A stretch of 64,000 nt of DNA from Mesorhizobium sp. STM 4661 (GTDB lineage: Bacteria > Pseudomonadota > Alphaproteobacteria > Rhizobiales > Rhizobiaceae), in assembly GCF_000359125.1 (NCBI RefSeq), contig NZ_CAAF010000067.1:1-64000 (forward strand), written 5' to 3'. Below the pieces are notes generated by a model, which was not told the DNA's origin, searched no databases, and saw only the letters and a program-made list of their open reading frames with translations. Positions 9,378 to 16,771 of the stretch are shown piece after piece. A program made the position numbers and the translations under genes. Each line of letters starts with the position of its first letter. Position 1 is the stretch's first letter.

Positions 9378-10058
9378 TCAATCCGCGGCCTGCAGCGGGT
9401 CGCTGCCGATCTTGGAGAGCTGGATCACCGCCTGGGTGCGGCTGTCGACGCCGAGCTTCTGCAGGATCGCCGAGACATGCGCCTTGATCGTCGCTTCGGA
9501 GACGCCGAGTTCGTAAGCGATCTGCTTGTTGAGCAGCCCTTCGGCCAGCATGCCGAGCACGCGCGTCTGCTGCGGCGTCAGCGCCTGCAGCCGCTTGATC
9601 AGGTCGGAGATCTCTGGATCGCGCTCGACGCCGAGATCGATGCCGACGGGAGCCGCGATATCGCCGGCCAGCACCGACTGCACGGCACTACGGATCTCCT
9701 CCATGCTGGCCGATTTGGAGATGAAGCCCGAGGCGCCGAGATCGAGCGCGCGGCGGATCGTCACCGGGTCATCATGCGCCGACACCACAACCAGCGGCAC
9801 CGCCGGATGGATGCCGCGCAGCGATATCAGACCGGAAAGGCCGCTGGCGCCCGGCATCGACAGGTCGAGCAGCACCAGATCGACATCCTCATTGGCCACG
9901 ACCAGCGCCTTAGCACTTTCGAAATCGCCGGCCTCGTGAATGACGGCGACATTGCCGATGCCGGCCAGCGCCTCCCGAAGGGCGCCGCGGAACAGCGGAT
10001 GATCGTCGGCAATGACGAACGTGTAGCCCGACGGCAAATGTCCCTCCCCGAATCCCAT
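9378..10058 (-). CDS. NarL/FixJ-family response regulator
   Basis: Two-domain regulator: receiver with acidic pair D18/D19, phosphoacceptor D65 in LLDLSMPG and K115 in FISKSAS, then a LuxR-type helix-turn-helix (LTPQQTRVLGMLAEG, NKQIAYELGVSEATIKAH) at the C-terminus. With ATG at 10058 the protein is 226 residues. A TTG seven codons later (10037) is preceded by GGGGAGGG at good spacing and may be the true start, giving a protein beginning right before the receiver. The regulator lies tail to tail with the SSF hybrid kinase; such kinases commonly have an adjacent LuxR-type regulator, so it is the probable phosphorelay output. Targets are unknown. Confidence 0.9.
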   Translation of the reverse strand: MGFGEGHLPSGYTFVIADDHPLFRGALREALAGIGNVAVIHEAGDFESAKALVVANEDVDLVLLDLSMPGASGLSGLISLRGIHPAVPLVVVSAHDDPVTIRRALDLGASGFISKSASMEEIRSAVQSVLAGDIAAPVGIDLGVERDPEISDLIKRLQALTPQQTRVLGMLAEGLLNKQIAYELGVSEATIKAHVSAILQKLGVDSRTQAVIQLSKIGSDPLQAAD

Positions 10059-10193
10059 CGATGATTTTCTGTTTTTCGGGACCAGTCGAACAATTATGCG
10101 GTGATGTCGGCTGTTTTCAAGCGGCAAAGGCCAAGCGCGGATTTTTCCCCAGGCCAGGACCATCGCCATTCGGCGATTTTGCCCTAACTGCGC

Positions 10194-10631
10194 TCAGGTC
10201 TTTTGCGAATTGAGCTTGGCGCCGTCGCCGCCATTGTCCTTGTCCATATCCTTGACGATGTCCATGAAGCCGCGCAGGAAGCGCTCCATGTAGCTCATCG
10301 TCTTGTTGAAATCCTCCTCACTCGGCAAGGACGATTCCAGACGGGCGGACAGCGAGTTTTCGAGCTTGACGACGCGCCCGTCCAGCGCTTTCACCGAGCC
10401 TTGCAGCCGGTCGATCTCGTCCTGGAAGGCGGCGCGTTCGTCGGCGGCCACCTTGCAGACGAGCTGGCCGGAACGTTCCTCGCAGATCGACATCGCGCCG
10501 GTCTGGGTGTCCATGCGGACATAGCCATTGGCCGACTTTTCCAGCTTGTAGCGATCGGTTTCCTCGGAAAAGGCCGATGCCGCGACGAGCGAAACGAGTG
10601 CTGCCGGGATCAAGACGTGCTGCAGACGCAT
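10194..10631 (-). CDS. exported coiled-coil protein of unknown function
   Basis: A 145-residue protein with an N-terminal signal peptide (about residues 1-22, basic start then ALVSLVAASAFS) and a mature part beginning EETDRYKLE. Positions about 37-55 (MSICEERSGQLVCK) hold two cysteines that could pair in the periplasm; about 60-105 is a predicted coiled coil (EIDRLQGSVKALDGRVVKLENSL), and the C-terminus is polar. ATG at 10631 is preceded by GGAGGACAAC, which decides the start over an upstream in-frame ATG. I do not recognise the family. It is upstream of the response regulator on the same strand with 135 bases between, so co-regulation is possible but not shown. Confidence 0.75.
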   Translation of the reverse strand: MRLQHVLIPAALVSLVAASAFSEETDRYKLEKSANGYVRMDTQTGAMSICEERSGQLVCKVAADERAAFQDEIDRLQGSVKALDGRVVKLENSLSARLESSLPSEEDFNKTMSYMERFLRGFMDIVKDMDKDNGGDGAKLNSQKT

Positions 10632-10734
10632 GTTGTCCTCCATGGGCCAATAGGTGCAATCTATCACATGTTTGCGCCGGAAATGGGGAAGAAGCGCCCT
10701 TCCCCGCCTGGTCTGTTCAGACTATAGCGCAACC

Positions 10735-11085
10735 ATGTCTCAGATTATCTACAAGATAGCCCCTGAAGCGCTTTGGCGCGAGGCCGAAAGAAACGGAAGC
10801 TTCACCGGCGCGCCGATCGATCTCGCCGATGGCTTCATCCATTTTTCCACCGCCGGGCAGGCCAGGGAAACGGCAGCAAAGCATTTTGCCGGCCAGGCGG
10901 GGCTGTTGCTGATCGCCATCGACGGCACGCGCCTGGGTGAAGCGCTAAGATATGAGGTCTCGCGCGGCGGCGCTCTGTTCCCGCATCTCTACGCCCCACT
11001 GGATCTCGAGGCCGTGCTTTGGGTGAGGCCCCTGCCGCTCGACGTGGACGGCCTGCACGAATTCCCGACGCTGGAGGCCGAATGA
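10735..11085 (+). CDS. DUF952 domain protein
   Basis: A 116-residue cytoplasmic protein matching the DUF952 family: it opens IIYKIAPEALWREAE, has the GFIHFSTAGQARETAAKHF core (about 32-52) and a conserved LLIAIDGTRL strand, and ends with FPHLYAPLDLEAVLWVRPL. The family has been proposed from structure to be related to ADP-ribosyltransferase folds, but its biochemical role is not established, so no function is assigned. The stop codon overlaps the pyrD start by four bases (ATGA), so the two are probably translationally coupled; this pairing recurs in related genomes as far as I recall. Confidence 0.85.
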   Translation: MSQIIYKIAPEALWREAERNGSFTGAPIDLADGFIHFSTAGQARETAAKHFAGQAGLLLIAIDGTRLGEALRYEVSRGGALFPHLYAPLDLEAVLWVRPLPLDVDGLHEFPTLEAE

Positions 11086-12158
11086 GCCTGCTCGACCGCG
11101 TCGGCCAGAAGCTGCTGTTCGGATTCGACCCGGAAACCGCGCACGGCCTTTCAATCGCGGCGCTGAGATGCGGCCTGCCGATTGCCGGGCGCCCTGTGCG
11201 CGACGAAAGGCTGAAGGTCAGCCTCTGCGGCATCGATTTCCCGAACCCGCTCGGCATGGCCGCCGGCTATGACAAGAACGCCGAGGTGCCGGACGCGCTG
11301 CTCGGCCTCGGCTTCGGCTTCGCCGAGGTCGGCACGGTCACGCCGCTGTCTCAGGCCGGCAATCCGAAGCCGCGCATTTTCCGGCTGACAGCGGACGAAG
11401 CGGTGATCAACCGGCTGGGCTTCAACAATGAGGGTCACGACGCGGCCGAGCGACGCCTTGCCGCCCGCAGGGGCCGCGCCGGCATCGTCGGCGTCAACAT
11501 CGGCGCCAACAAGGACAGCGCCGACCGCATCGGTGACTATGAACGCGGCGTCACCAGGTTTGCGCCTTACGCCAGCTATCTGACGGTCAACATCTCCTCG
11601 CCCAACACGCCGGGCCTGCGCACCATGCAGGCGCGCGAGCAGCTCGGCGAGCTGCTTACCCGTGTCATGGCCGCGCGAGCGGCGGCATCAGTGAAACCGC
11701 CGATCTTCCTGAAGATCGCGCCGGATCTGGTCGAGGCCGAGCTGGAGGATATCGCCGCCGAAGTCACCGAGAAGCAGATAGACGGCGTCATCGTCTCCAA
11801 CACCACCATTTCGCGACTGAGCCTGCATAGCGCCGCTGTCGCCGGCGAGACCGGCGGGCTCTCAGGGAAGCCCTTGTTCGAGCGCTCGACCATCGTGCTG
11901 GCGAGGATACGCAAACTGCTTGGCCCGGACCGCGCCATCATCGGCGTCGGCGGCGTCGATTCCGCCCAGACGGCGCTGGAAAAGATCCGCGCCGGCGCCG
12001 ATCTCGTGCAGATCTACACCGGCATGATCTATGCCGGGCCTTCGCTGCCAGGACGCATTCTTTCCGGAATGATCCGTTTCGTGGAAAAAGAGCGGCTCAA
12101 ATCCATCCGCGATCTACGTGACAACCGGCTCGACTTCTGGGCGTCGAAGCAACTCTAA
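11082..12158 (+). CDS. pyrD: dihydroorotate dehydrogenase (quinone), class 2
   Basis: Flavoenzyme oxidising dihydroorotate to orotate in pyrimidine synthesis and reducing membrane quinone. The 358-residue product has the class 2 N-terminal helix (about 1-40), GMAAGYDKNAE near residues 58-68, the FMN/substrate segment NISSPNTPGLR containing the catalytic serine, IVSNTTISR, and the C-terminal phosphate-binding GVGGVDSA and YTGMIYAGP. Start ATG 11082 overlaps the DUF952 stop. Length matches class 2 enzymes. Together with DUF952 it forms a small operon. Confidence 0.95.
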   Translation: MSLLDRVGQKLLFGFDPETAHGLSIAALRCGLPIAGRPVRDERLKVSLCGIDFPNPLGMAAGYDKNAEVPDALLGLGFGFAEVGTVTPLSQAGNPKPRIFRLTADEAVINRLGFNNEGHDAAERRLAARRGRAGIVGVNIGANKDSADRIGDYERGVTRFAPYASYLTVNISSPNTPGLRTMQAREQLGELLTRVMAARAAASVKPPIFLKIAPDLVEAELEDIAAEVTEKQIDGVIVSNTTISRLSLHSAAVAGETGGLSGKPLFERSTIVLARIRKLLGPDRAIIGVGGVDSAQTALEKIRAGADLVQIYTGMIYAGPSLPGRILSGMIRFVEKERLKSIRDLRDNRLDFWASKQL

Positions 12159-12224
12159 ACTGCGCCAGAAGCGTGATATCCCAGGTTGAAATTTCGTCCA
12201 GGTTCGAGCCGCGCGGATCGTCGA

Positions 12225-12500
12225 CTAAAGCTTTGCCAGTATGGCCCCTGTAGCCAATAAGATAGCGGACGCAAACCACAGAGAAAGCAATACCCACCCC
12301 TCTTTCCTACGGTGAATGAAGAAATAATTGAGGTATCGACCTTGCCTGTCTCTCATGAGAGAGAGGTCCTTAAGCACGATGTAGCCAACGCCAGCTATAA
12401 AAAGAAATCCAAATGCAAAGGCGCCGTATGCCGAGATATCGGTAATGATGCCACTTCTTCCAACCAGTTCCCGCATATTTTCGACCCTAAGATTGTTCAT
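12225..12500 (-). CDS. small two-helix membrane protein, unknown
   Basis: A 91-residue protein with two hydrophobic segments (about 31-47 and 73-89) separated by a basic loop rich in Arg, Lys and Tyr (RDRQGRYLNYFFIHRRKEG). It is not a family I recognise. The start may be ATG 12500 or ATG 12476; the second has AGGG eight bases upstream. Base composition here is visibly less GC-rich than the surrounding genes, which may mean recent acquisition or relaxed constraint. It is convergent with pyrD and sits 16 bases upstream... on the minus strand side of the MATE gene's 3' end, so it could be read through from MATE. Confidence 0.55.
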   Translation of the reverse strand: MNNLRVENMRELVGRSGIITDISAYGAFAFGFLFIAGVGYIVLKDLSLMRDRQGRYLNYFFIHRRKEGWVLLSLWFASAILLATGAILAKL

Positions 12501-12516
12501 TCCAATATGACAGCAC

Positions 12517-13878
12517 CTAAAACGCTGTGCGCACCCGCAGCCGCAGAATGGCGAGCAGGCTGAAGCCGCGCACCAGCAGGAAGACATGCAGCGCCGCCCA
12601 CAGGCCGTGATTGCCGAATGCCGGCGCCAAAGTGAGCAGCGCGGCGCTGAAGACCAGGAACGACAACAGCATCATGTTGCGCATGTCGCGCGACCAGGTT
12701 GCACCAATGAAGACGCCGTCCATCTGGAATGCCAGCACGCCGCTCAGCGCGGTGAAGGCGGCCCAGGGCAGATAGATGTCGGCAACGGCTCGAACATCTT
12801 CAGATGTCGTGATCAGGGCGACAAGATCGGCACCAGCCAGCAAAAGGATCAAGGTAGCGGCGCCCGCCAGTCCGAGCCCCCAGAACAGGGTCAGCCGCAC
12901 CGCCTGCCGGAATTGTGTCGCGGCGCGCGCGCCGACCGCCCGTCCTGCGAGTTGCTCGGCGGCAGTCGCGAAACCGTCGAGGAAATAGCCGGCGACGAGG
13001 AAAAGATTCATCAGCACGGCGTTGGCGGCCAGCATCACCGTGCCGAACTGTGCGCCCTGGCGGGTGAACAGCGCGAAGGCGGCGAGCAGCGAGAACGAGC
13101 GGATCATGATGTCGCGGTTGAGCGACAGCATGCGCAGGAAGGCCGGCAGGTCGAGAACGCGATGGCGCGGCAGTCGGGGGGCCGCCCAGAACCGACGGCC
13201 GATGATCGCCAGGCCAAGCAGCATGGCGACGAATTCGCCGGTGACGGTCGCCCAGGCGACGCCGGCAACGCCCCAGCCGAGCTTCAGCCCCAGCAGGATG
13301 CAGAGCGCGATGTTGATGCCGTTCAGCACCAGTTGCAGCATCAGCCCCAGCCCGCCCTCGCCGCGCCCCAGCACATAGCCGAGGATGGCGTAGTTGATCA
13401 GCGAGAACGGTGCGGCGAGCAATCTGATGCAGATATAGACGCCCATCGCCTCGCTGACGCGCGGTTCGGCGCCCATGAACCATTGACCGGCGATGGCGAC
13501 CAATGGCGCGAGCGCCGCAGCCACGATGCCGGCGACAACCGCGATCAGCACGGCGCGCCAGAACACCGCCTGTTCCTCCAGTTCGTCGCCGCGCCCGAAA
13601 GCCTGGGCGACTAGGCCGGTGGTGCCGGAGCGCAGGAAATTGAAGGACGTGAAGACGACGTCGAAAACAAGCGCGCCCGCCGCCAGGCCGCCGAGAAGGG
13701 CCGCGTCGCCCAACTGCCCGACCACCGCCGTGTCGACGATGCCGAGCAGCGGCGTCGTCAGATAGGCAAGCGTCATCGGCACCGCTATGGCGAGCACCGA
13801 GCGGTTGGTAACGATGAAAGGCCGGGCATTGACCGTTGATGGCGCCTGATCCAAGGAGCCTCTTTCCTGCGGGAGCAT
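12517..13878 (-). CDS. MATE family efflux transporter (DinF-like)
   Basis: Inner-membrane cation-coupled multidrug antiporter, 453 residues from ATG 13878, with about 12 hydrophobic segments arranged as two six-helix halves. The first helix contains the family pattern AVPMTLAYLTTPLLGIVDTAVVGQLG, and the second half repeats it weakly around residues 260-300 (RDIMIRSFSLLAAF). The DinF-like branch is suggested by the short loops and lack of extra domains. An in-frame ATG 45 bases upstream (13923) is possible but adds a Gly/Lys-rich stretch not seen in the family. It is divergent from the deacetylase-like gene, 106 bases apart. Substrate unknown. Confidence 0.88.
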   Translation of the reverse strand: MLPQERGSLDQAPSTVNARPFIVTNRSVLAIAVPMTLAYLTTPLLGIVDTAVVGQLGDAALLGGLAAGALVFDVVFTSFNFLRSGTTGLVAQAFGRGDELEEQAVFWRAVLIAVVAGIVAAALAPLVAIAGQWFMGAEPRVSEAMGVYICIRLLAAPFSLINYAILGYVLGRGEGGLGLMLQLVLNGINIALCILLGLKLGWGVAGVAWATVTGEFVAMLLGLAIIGRRFWAAPRLPRHRVLDLPAFLRMLSLNRDIMIRSFSLLAAFALFTRQGAQFGTVMLAANAVLMNLFLVAGYFLDGFATAAEQLAGRAVGARAATQFRQAVRLTLFWGLGLAGAATLILLLAGADLVALITTSEDVRAVADIYLPWAAFTALSGVLAFQMDGVFIGATWSRDMRNMMLLSFLVFSAALLTLAPAFGNHGLWAALHVFLLVRGFSLLAILRLRVRTAF

Positions 13879-13984
13879 CTTGATCGACCCGCCGATGTGC
13901 CCCAGTTTCGTTCCCCCGCGCAACCGTCCATCCCGTCATGGTCAACCGAAACCCGCTTCTGGCGCACCAGCCGTAAACCGCCTC

Positions 13985-14887
13985 ATGCCCCTGCAGATCG
14001 TTCATCATCCCGACTACGACGCCGGCTTTGCCGTCAATCATCGCTTCCCGATGAGCAAATACCCACTGCTCATGGAAGCGCTGAGCGCGCGCGGACTGGC
14101 CGGGAGCGACGCACTCAACATGCCCGAACCGGCGCCGGCGTCATGGTTGAAGCTTGCCCATGCGGCCTTCTATGTCGACCAGGTGATTGCCTGCGAAGTG
14201 CCCGCAAAAGTCGAGCGAGAGATCGGCTTTCCGGTCGGACCGCGCGTTTCGCTGAGAGCACAGCTCGCAACCGGTGGCACGGTGCTGGCGGCACGGCTGG
14301 CGTTGCTGAACGGCATCGCCTGCAACACCGCCGGCGGCAGCCATCACGCCCGGCGCGCGCAAGGCGCCGGCTTCTGCACCTTCAACGATGTCGCCGTCGC
14401 CTCGCTGGTGCTGCTTGCCGAAGGTGCCGTCCAAAACATCCTGATCGTCGATCTCGACGTGCATCAAGGCGACGGCACGGCGGACATTCTGGGCGACGAG
14501 CCGCGCGCGTTCACCTTTTCCATGCATGGCGAGCGCAACTATCCGGTGCGCAAGATCGCCTCCGATCTCGATATCGCGCTGCCCGACGGCACCGGCGACG
14601 CGGCCTACCTCGAGAGGCTCAGTGGCCTCCTGCCGAAATTGTCCGCCAGGGCGCGCTGGGACATCGTCTTCTACAATGCCGGGGTCGATGTCCATGCCGA
14701 GGACCGGCTGGGCAGGCTGTCGCTGTCGAACGAGGGACTGCGCGCCCGCGACGACACGGTGATCCGCCATTTCCGCGCGCTCGATGCCCCCGTGTGCGGC
14801 GTCATCGGCGGTGGCTATGCGACGGATGTGGCCGCACTTGCCGCGCGCCATGCCATCCTGTTCGAGGTGGCTTCGCGCTACGCCTGA
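13985..14887 (+). CDS. histone deacetylase family (acetylpolyamine amidohydrolase-like) protein
   Basis: A 300-residue zinc amidohydrolase of the arginase/HDAC fold. Active-site features are present: the His-His pair in GGSHHARR (about 118-125), the zinc ligands in DLDVHQGDGT (about 157-166), and the third-ligand region YNAGVDVHAEDRLG (about 231-244), plus the GGGYATD glycine loop. Bacterial members hydrolyse acetylated polyamines or small amides; the substrate cannot be assigned. The ATG at 13985 starts exactly at the first beta-strand (PLQIVHHPDYD); an upstream in-frame extension to 13880 is unrelated sequence. Upstream is the MATE gene, divergent. Confidence 0.88.
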   Translation: MPLQIVHHPDYDAGFAVNHRFPMSKYPLLMEALSARGLAGSDALNMPEPAPASWLKLAHAAFYVDQVIACEVPAKVEREIGFPVGPRVSLRAQLATGGTVLAARLALLNGIACNTAGGSHHARRAQGAGFCTFNDVAVASLVLLAEGAVQNILIVDLDVHQGDGTADILGDEPRAFTFSMHGERNYPVRKIASDLDIALPDGTGDAAYLERLSGLLPKLSARARWDIVFYNAGVDVHAEDRLGRLSLSNEGLRARDDTVIRHFRALDAPVCGVIGGGYATDVAALAARHAILFEVASRYA

Positions 14888-14901
14888 CGGTCTTATCGTT
14901 T

Positions 14902-14991
14902 GAGCATGATCCTTTCCGAACCGCAGGTCAGCGAAGCAAAAACCGGTTTCCACTTTTCGCTGACGCGGACCTTCGGTTCGGGATCATGCTC
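14902..14991. repeat. imperfect palindromic REP-like element
   Basis: Outer arms GAGCATGATCC (14902-14912) and GGATCATGCTC (14981-14991) are exact inverted repeats; inside lie a second pairing block (CCGAACCG...GTCAGCGAA with its complement) and a core CAAAAACCGGTTTCCACTTTTCGC. The element abuts the stop codon of the next minus-strand gene, sharing one base. The core resembles the repeats at 24450, 33305 and 51338. Confidence 0.75.
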
Positions 14992-15254
14992 TATTTCTTA
15001 TAGTTGGCGATCCTGAGCAGGATGAAGGCCGGCACGACGATCGCCGCGCCCAGCAGGATATAGCCGAGGAAACGGTCGACGGCGCGGAAACCCAGGTTCC
15101 ACAGATCGACGAAGAACTTCTGGATGCCGTAGAGCACGTCCATTGGCGACCAGCCGAAGGCGTTCATGACGAGGCCGACGAGGAACGACACGACCAGCAG
15201 CTTCAGGAGCACCCGGAGCGGCGTATCGCCGAGAAAGCGGTTCAGTGCGGACAA
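14991..15254 (-). CDS. small membrane protein (DUF6460-like)
   Basis: An 87-residue protein with two hydrophobic helices (about 14-34 and 62-82) around a conserved middle (AFGWSPMDVLYGIQKFFVDLWNLGF). It resembles a short rhizobial membrane family annotated DUF6460; no function is known. The start is TTG at 15254, supported by GGAG seven bases upstream; no ATG fits. Its stop codon touches the REP-like palindrome, which may act as its 3' end. Confidence 0.7.
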   Translation of the reverse strand: MSALNRFLGDTPLRVLLKLLVVSFLVGLVMNAFGWSPMDVLYGIQKFFVDLWNLGFRAVDRFLGYILLGAAIVVPAFILLRIANYKK

Positions 15255-15395
15255 GGCTCGTCTCCAGAATAGGTTGCACCGATTCGCGTACCGGTTCAGA
15301 AATACGCAGTTGCAGCGCCAGCATCAAGCCGGGCTCGGGATTCCGACCGCTTTGCGATTGCCCGAAGCCGGGCCATCATGGTAACGAAGGCTCAC

Positions 15396-15469
15396 GCGGG
15401 TATGATGTAATGGTAGCTTGTCAGCTTCCCAAGCTGAACGCGCGGGTTCGATTCCCGCTACCCGCTCCA
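15396..15469 (+). tRNA. tRNA-Gly (anticodon CCC)
   Basis: Cloverleaf reads: acceptor GCGGGTA paired with TACCCGC, a D-arm with AATGGTAG, anticodon stem TCAGC/GCTGA with loop TTCCCAA giving anticodon CCC at 15428-15430, T-arm GCGGG-TTCGATT-CCCGC and an encoded 3' TCCA (discriminator plus CCA). It reads GGG glycine codons. It stands alone between a minus-strand membrane gene and gbpR; no integrase or duplicated tRNA 3' end is visible nearby. Confidence 0.95.
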
Positions 15470-15488
15470 GCCGCCACCCCATGGCGCT

Positions 15489-16478
15489 TCATCCCACCTC
15501 CCGCAAAATGAAGTCGTGCAACATCTTGGCCGCCGGCGACAGCACGCGGTTCTTCACGGTGATCAGGCTGTAGGGCCTGACCTCGATGTCGAACTCGGTC
15601 TGGACGACGTCGATGGCACCGGCCAGCCCCTCGGGGTTCTGGATGAATTTCGCCACCTGGATCGACACCGGCGCGATCGCGTCCGACTGCGCCACCATGA
15701 CCAAAGTGAGCAGCAGCGAGCTGGTGTTGAGGATGCGATCCGGCAGCGCGATGTTGCGGTTCAGGAAATTGCTTTCCATCGCCTGGCGCAGCGGCGAGCC
15801 ACCCGACTGGAAGACCCAGTCATAGGCGGCGGTTTCCTCCAGCCGCACCGCCTTGCCCTTGCTCAGCGGGTGGCCGCGGCGCACGATCAGGCAGGCTTTC
15901 TCGACGCCGATGACGCGCGATTCGAACAGCCGCGGATTGAGGTCGTCGGGGATGCGCGCGATGATGAAATCGTGTCGCGTGGCGATCAGCTCGCGCGCCA
16001 GCACGTTGGAGGTCTCGACCTGCATGGTGATCTCGATGCGCGGATAGATGCGGCGGATTTCGCGGATCGCCGGCACGGCCAGCTCGATCGCCGGCGCGGT
16101 CACCGCGCCGAGGAATACCGAGCCGCCCTTGCCGGCCTTGAGCTCCGAGATCTCGCGATCGACCTCGCGCATTTCGAGCAGGATCGAGCGCGCGCGCCTC
16201 GCCAATGCCTTGCCATAGGGTGTCAGCGTGATGCCGCGCGGCAGCCTTTCGCACAGCTTGACGTCGAGCACCGCCTCCATCTCGGCGATCATGCGCGAGG
16301 CGGCGGGCTGCGAGATGTTCAACACCTGCGCCGCCGCACTCACCCGGCCGTGATCGTCAAGGGCGGCGATCATGCGCATGTGGCGCAGGCTGAGGCCGCT
16401 GCGCAACAGGGTTTCGCCGTCGCCCGGAAGCTCGTCGTAACCGGCGGAAATTCCTGAAGGATTTCGCAATGCCGCCAT
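15489..16478 (-). CDS. gbpR: LysR-family regulator GbpR
   Basis: LysR-type transcriptional regulator, 329 residues. The winged helix-turn-helix lies at about 30-90 (LRHMRMIAALDDHGRVSAAAQVLNISQPAASRMIAEME), followed by an effector-binding domain. The N-terminal 28 residues ahead of the HTH are typical of GbpR (galactose-binding-protein regulator) rather than most LysR proteins. It is divergent from chvE across 293 bases, the same arrangement known from Agrobacterium, where GbpR controls chvE in response to sugars. A perfect inverted repeat at 16559-16576 in the shared promoter region is a candidate operator. Confidence 0.9.
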   Translation of the reverse strand: MAALRNPSGISAGYDELPGDGETLLRSGLSLRHMRMIAALDDHGRVSAAAQVLNISQPAASRMIAEMEAVLDVKLCERLPRGITLTPYGKALARRARSILLEMREVDREISELKAGKGGSVFLGAVTAPAIELAVPAIREIRRIYPRIEITMQVETSNVLARELIATRHDFIIARIPDDLNPRLFESRVIGVEKACLIVRRGHPLSKGKAVRLEETAAYDWVFQSGGSPLRQAMESNFLNRNIALPDRILNTSSLLLTLVMVAQSDAIAPVSIQVAKFIQNPEGLAGAIDVVQTEFDIEVRPYSLITVKNRVLSPAAKMLHDFILREVG

Positions 16479-16558
16479 GATCTTCGCCAGCTCCAGCCAA
16501 TGTCCCGGTCTGCCTCAGTCATATACCAGTTTCGATATAGCAACCATCAAAGATCGCA

Positions 16559-16576
16559 TTTGACAGTTATGTCAAA
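16559..16576. promoter_or_regulatory. gbpR: candidate GbpR operator
   Basis: TTTGACA-GTTA-TGTCAAA, a perfect 7-base inverted repeat with a 4-base spacer (18 bases), lies 80 bases before the gbpR start and 195 bases before chvE. Both symmetry and spacing suit a LysR-type recognition site with the T-N11-A frame. Assignment to GbpR is inference from position. Confidence 0.5.
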
Positions 16577-16771
16577 GGGACACACCCTTCGCGCGTCCCG
16601 AGACGTGACAGTCGATGACGAGAAAAATCGTATCGATTGAAATAAGCGTTGCGGGGCCGATTGGGAGGATACCGGAGATCGATAGACGACAGCGGCGCGC
16701 TCGCGCTTCTGCTCGACTGCGCGGCCCGCGAAGCCCCGAAATGTCGCGTCCATCAACCAGGGAGAGTTACT

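Noticed and set aside
15396..15469. Integration site at the tRNA-Gly gene
   Set aside because: No integrase or duplicated tRNA 3' end found nearby.
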